DNA of 64,000 nt from Lineus longissimus (Eukaryota > Nemertea > Pilidiophora > Heteronemertea > Lineidae). Numbering within the stretch: position 1 is the stretch's first letter; each line of letters opens with the position of its first letter. A program made the translations under genes and the position numbers. The stretch spans positions 8,244,001-8,308,000 of the forward strand of contig NC_088312.1 in assembly GCF_910592395.1 (NCBI RefSeq), read 5' to 3'. Under the pieces are notes generated by a model. That model ran no database searches, was not told the DNA's origin, and saw only the letters and a program-made list of their open reading frames with translations. Below are positions 63,127-64,000 of the stretch, piece by piece.

Positions 63127-63246
63127 TGGGTGATATGAATAAAGACTAGTAAATGCTTTTACTTCAGTTTTGTACACAAAGGCCTAGTGTAAATGTACAT
63201 GGAGATTTAGATAAAAGCATTTGCTAGTCTTTATTCATATCACCCA
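63127..63246. mobile_element. Hairpin MITE-like element, 35-bp arms
   Basis: 63127-63161 and 63212-63246 are inverted copies over 35 bases with one difference, which is a G-U pair in plus-strand RNA. The arms start GGGTGATATGAATAAAGACT. The 50-bp spacer has no recognisable content. If the termini are set at GGGTGAT, the element is 63128-63245 and is flanked by AAT on both sides (63125-63127 and 63246-63248), a 3-bp duplication as in PIF/Harbinger-type insertions, although those prefer TWA. No coding capacity. A long-stem small-RNA precursor is an alternative. Confidence 0.65.
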
Positions 63247-63248
63247 AT

Positions 63249-64000
63249 ATCTCTCAGAGTGTCATGTTGCCCGTGGGAAACTATTCGCTTCCTGAGGTAG
63301 AAACGAAAGGCGTCGTTCAACCTGTTATTCCACTTCTTCCAGGAACTTGACATTAAGCCAAATTTCTGGGTAGCACTCCTGTACAACTAATTGAATAACA
63401 AATTTCATGAATGGGATTTGCCCTACACAACTTCATGGAGAATTTATGACATACTTGTACATAATGTCAACGGGCACTCGATAATTAAAACACCAACATA
63501 GAAAATTGTCATATCCAGACTCCCAGTGGCCATTTAAAGGTGTGCATGGTAGAATAAAGTTTGAAATCTGGTGAAGTTCAGCAAGGTCTTGATCTTATGT
63601 CCCATTCTCCGCTTAAACAGAAAAGAGCAAAAGAAACAGGCTTGCCTGATATCATGACTGTACACATTCTGCCTTAGATTTTAGAAGTTGTCTTTGTAAC
63701 ATGATAAAAAAACTAAATGACAAGCCATAAACATTTAGACTGCCTCCCAAGAAATAGACTATTCGAAGAGAAAATTTTCGTTGTATCATCAGAAACAGAG
63801 TCATTATATTAGATTACCTCACACTGACTCCCCGAAAATGATCCTCCCTTGGTTTCTTGAGCATGCTTCGATTTCTTTTCTGCCTCCATCCCTCGTGATC
63901 TATCAAGTGTCCTTTGATACGCCTTTGGTTCATAATCTAATGACGATAGTCTTCACTGGATATCAATCAGAACAGTAATCATATTGTCATAATTCCCCGA
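63249..64000. other. Gene-free end of window
   Basis: Only a 65-codon frame at 63781-63978 is present, with no recognisable domain. Nothing else can be supported. Confidence 0.5.

Overview
This is a eukaryotic, animal-type stretch of nuclear DNA that is essentially gene-free. It is AT-rich, with no long open reading frames, no operon-like packing and no ribosomal RNA. Its recognisable content is that of an invertebrate repeat landscape: tRNA-derived SINE remnants, a 5'-truncated LINE of the CR1/L2 kind, a foldback transposon, a small hairpin element, nested satellite and minisatellite arrays, microsatellites and G/C homopolymers. The composition and element mix suit a marine invertebrate, with sea-urchin TU-like foldback elements the closest structural parallel I know. 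I cannot name the species. Nearly all open frames are about 60-140 codons, lack recognisable domains and look like chance frames or translations of repeats.

Layout. 0-15 kb is unannotatable sequence with a SINE-like fragment near 1.1 kb and several old local duplications. 15.2-15.8 kb holds a tRNA-Glu-like SINE and a partial copy of a dispersed repeat. 21.2-23.2 kb carries three tandem copies of that repeat (644, 669 and about 660 bp), each with an internal CpG-rich minisatellite of about 25 bp. A third, minisatellite-only piece lies at 35.34-35.45 kb. At 26.9-27.3 kb there is a diverged direct repeat beside one exon-like open segment on the minus strand. 31,269-33,778 is the outstanding feature: a 2,510-bp foldback element with arms of 1,121 and 1,379 bp around a 10-bp loop. 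Each outer arm is a dense array of 21-22 bp monomers in 86/65-bp higher-order units, each inner arm is about 350 bp of non-repeated sequence, and a 6-bp direct repeat flanks the element. 35.5-55 kb is again gene-free, with old short duplications and a few clusters of motifs resembling developmental transcription factor sites. 55.5 kb has a Lys-tRNA-like SINE head. 57.29-57.98 kb is the 3' end of a CR1/L2-type LINE with its 3' stem-loop and (AAT)n tail. 63.13-63.25 kb is a 35-bp-arm hairpin element.

How the parts relate. No host gene or pathway can be assembled from this window. The functional logic visible is parasitic. The LINE end and the SINE-like fragment at 15.2 kb both lie next to (ATT/AAT)n tails, as expected if SINEs borrow a LINE's reverse transcriptase. 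The foldback and hairpin elements have no transposase and would depend on an enzyme encoded elsewhere. The window may be intergenic or lie inside a very long intron; sequence alone does not decide this.
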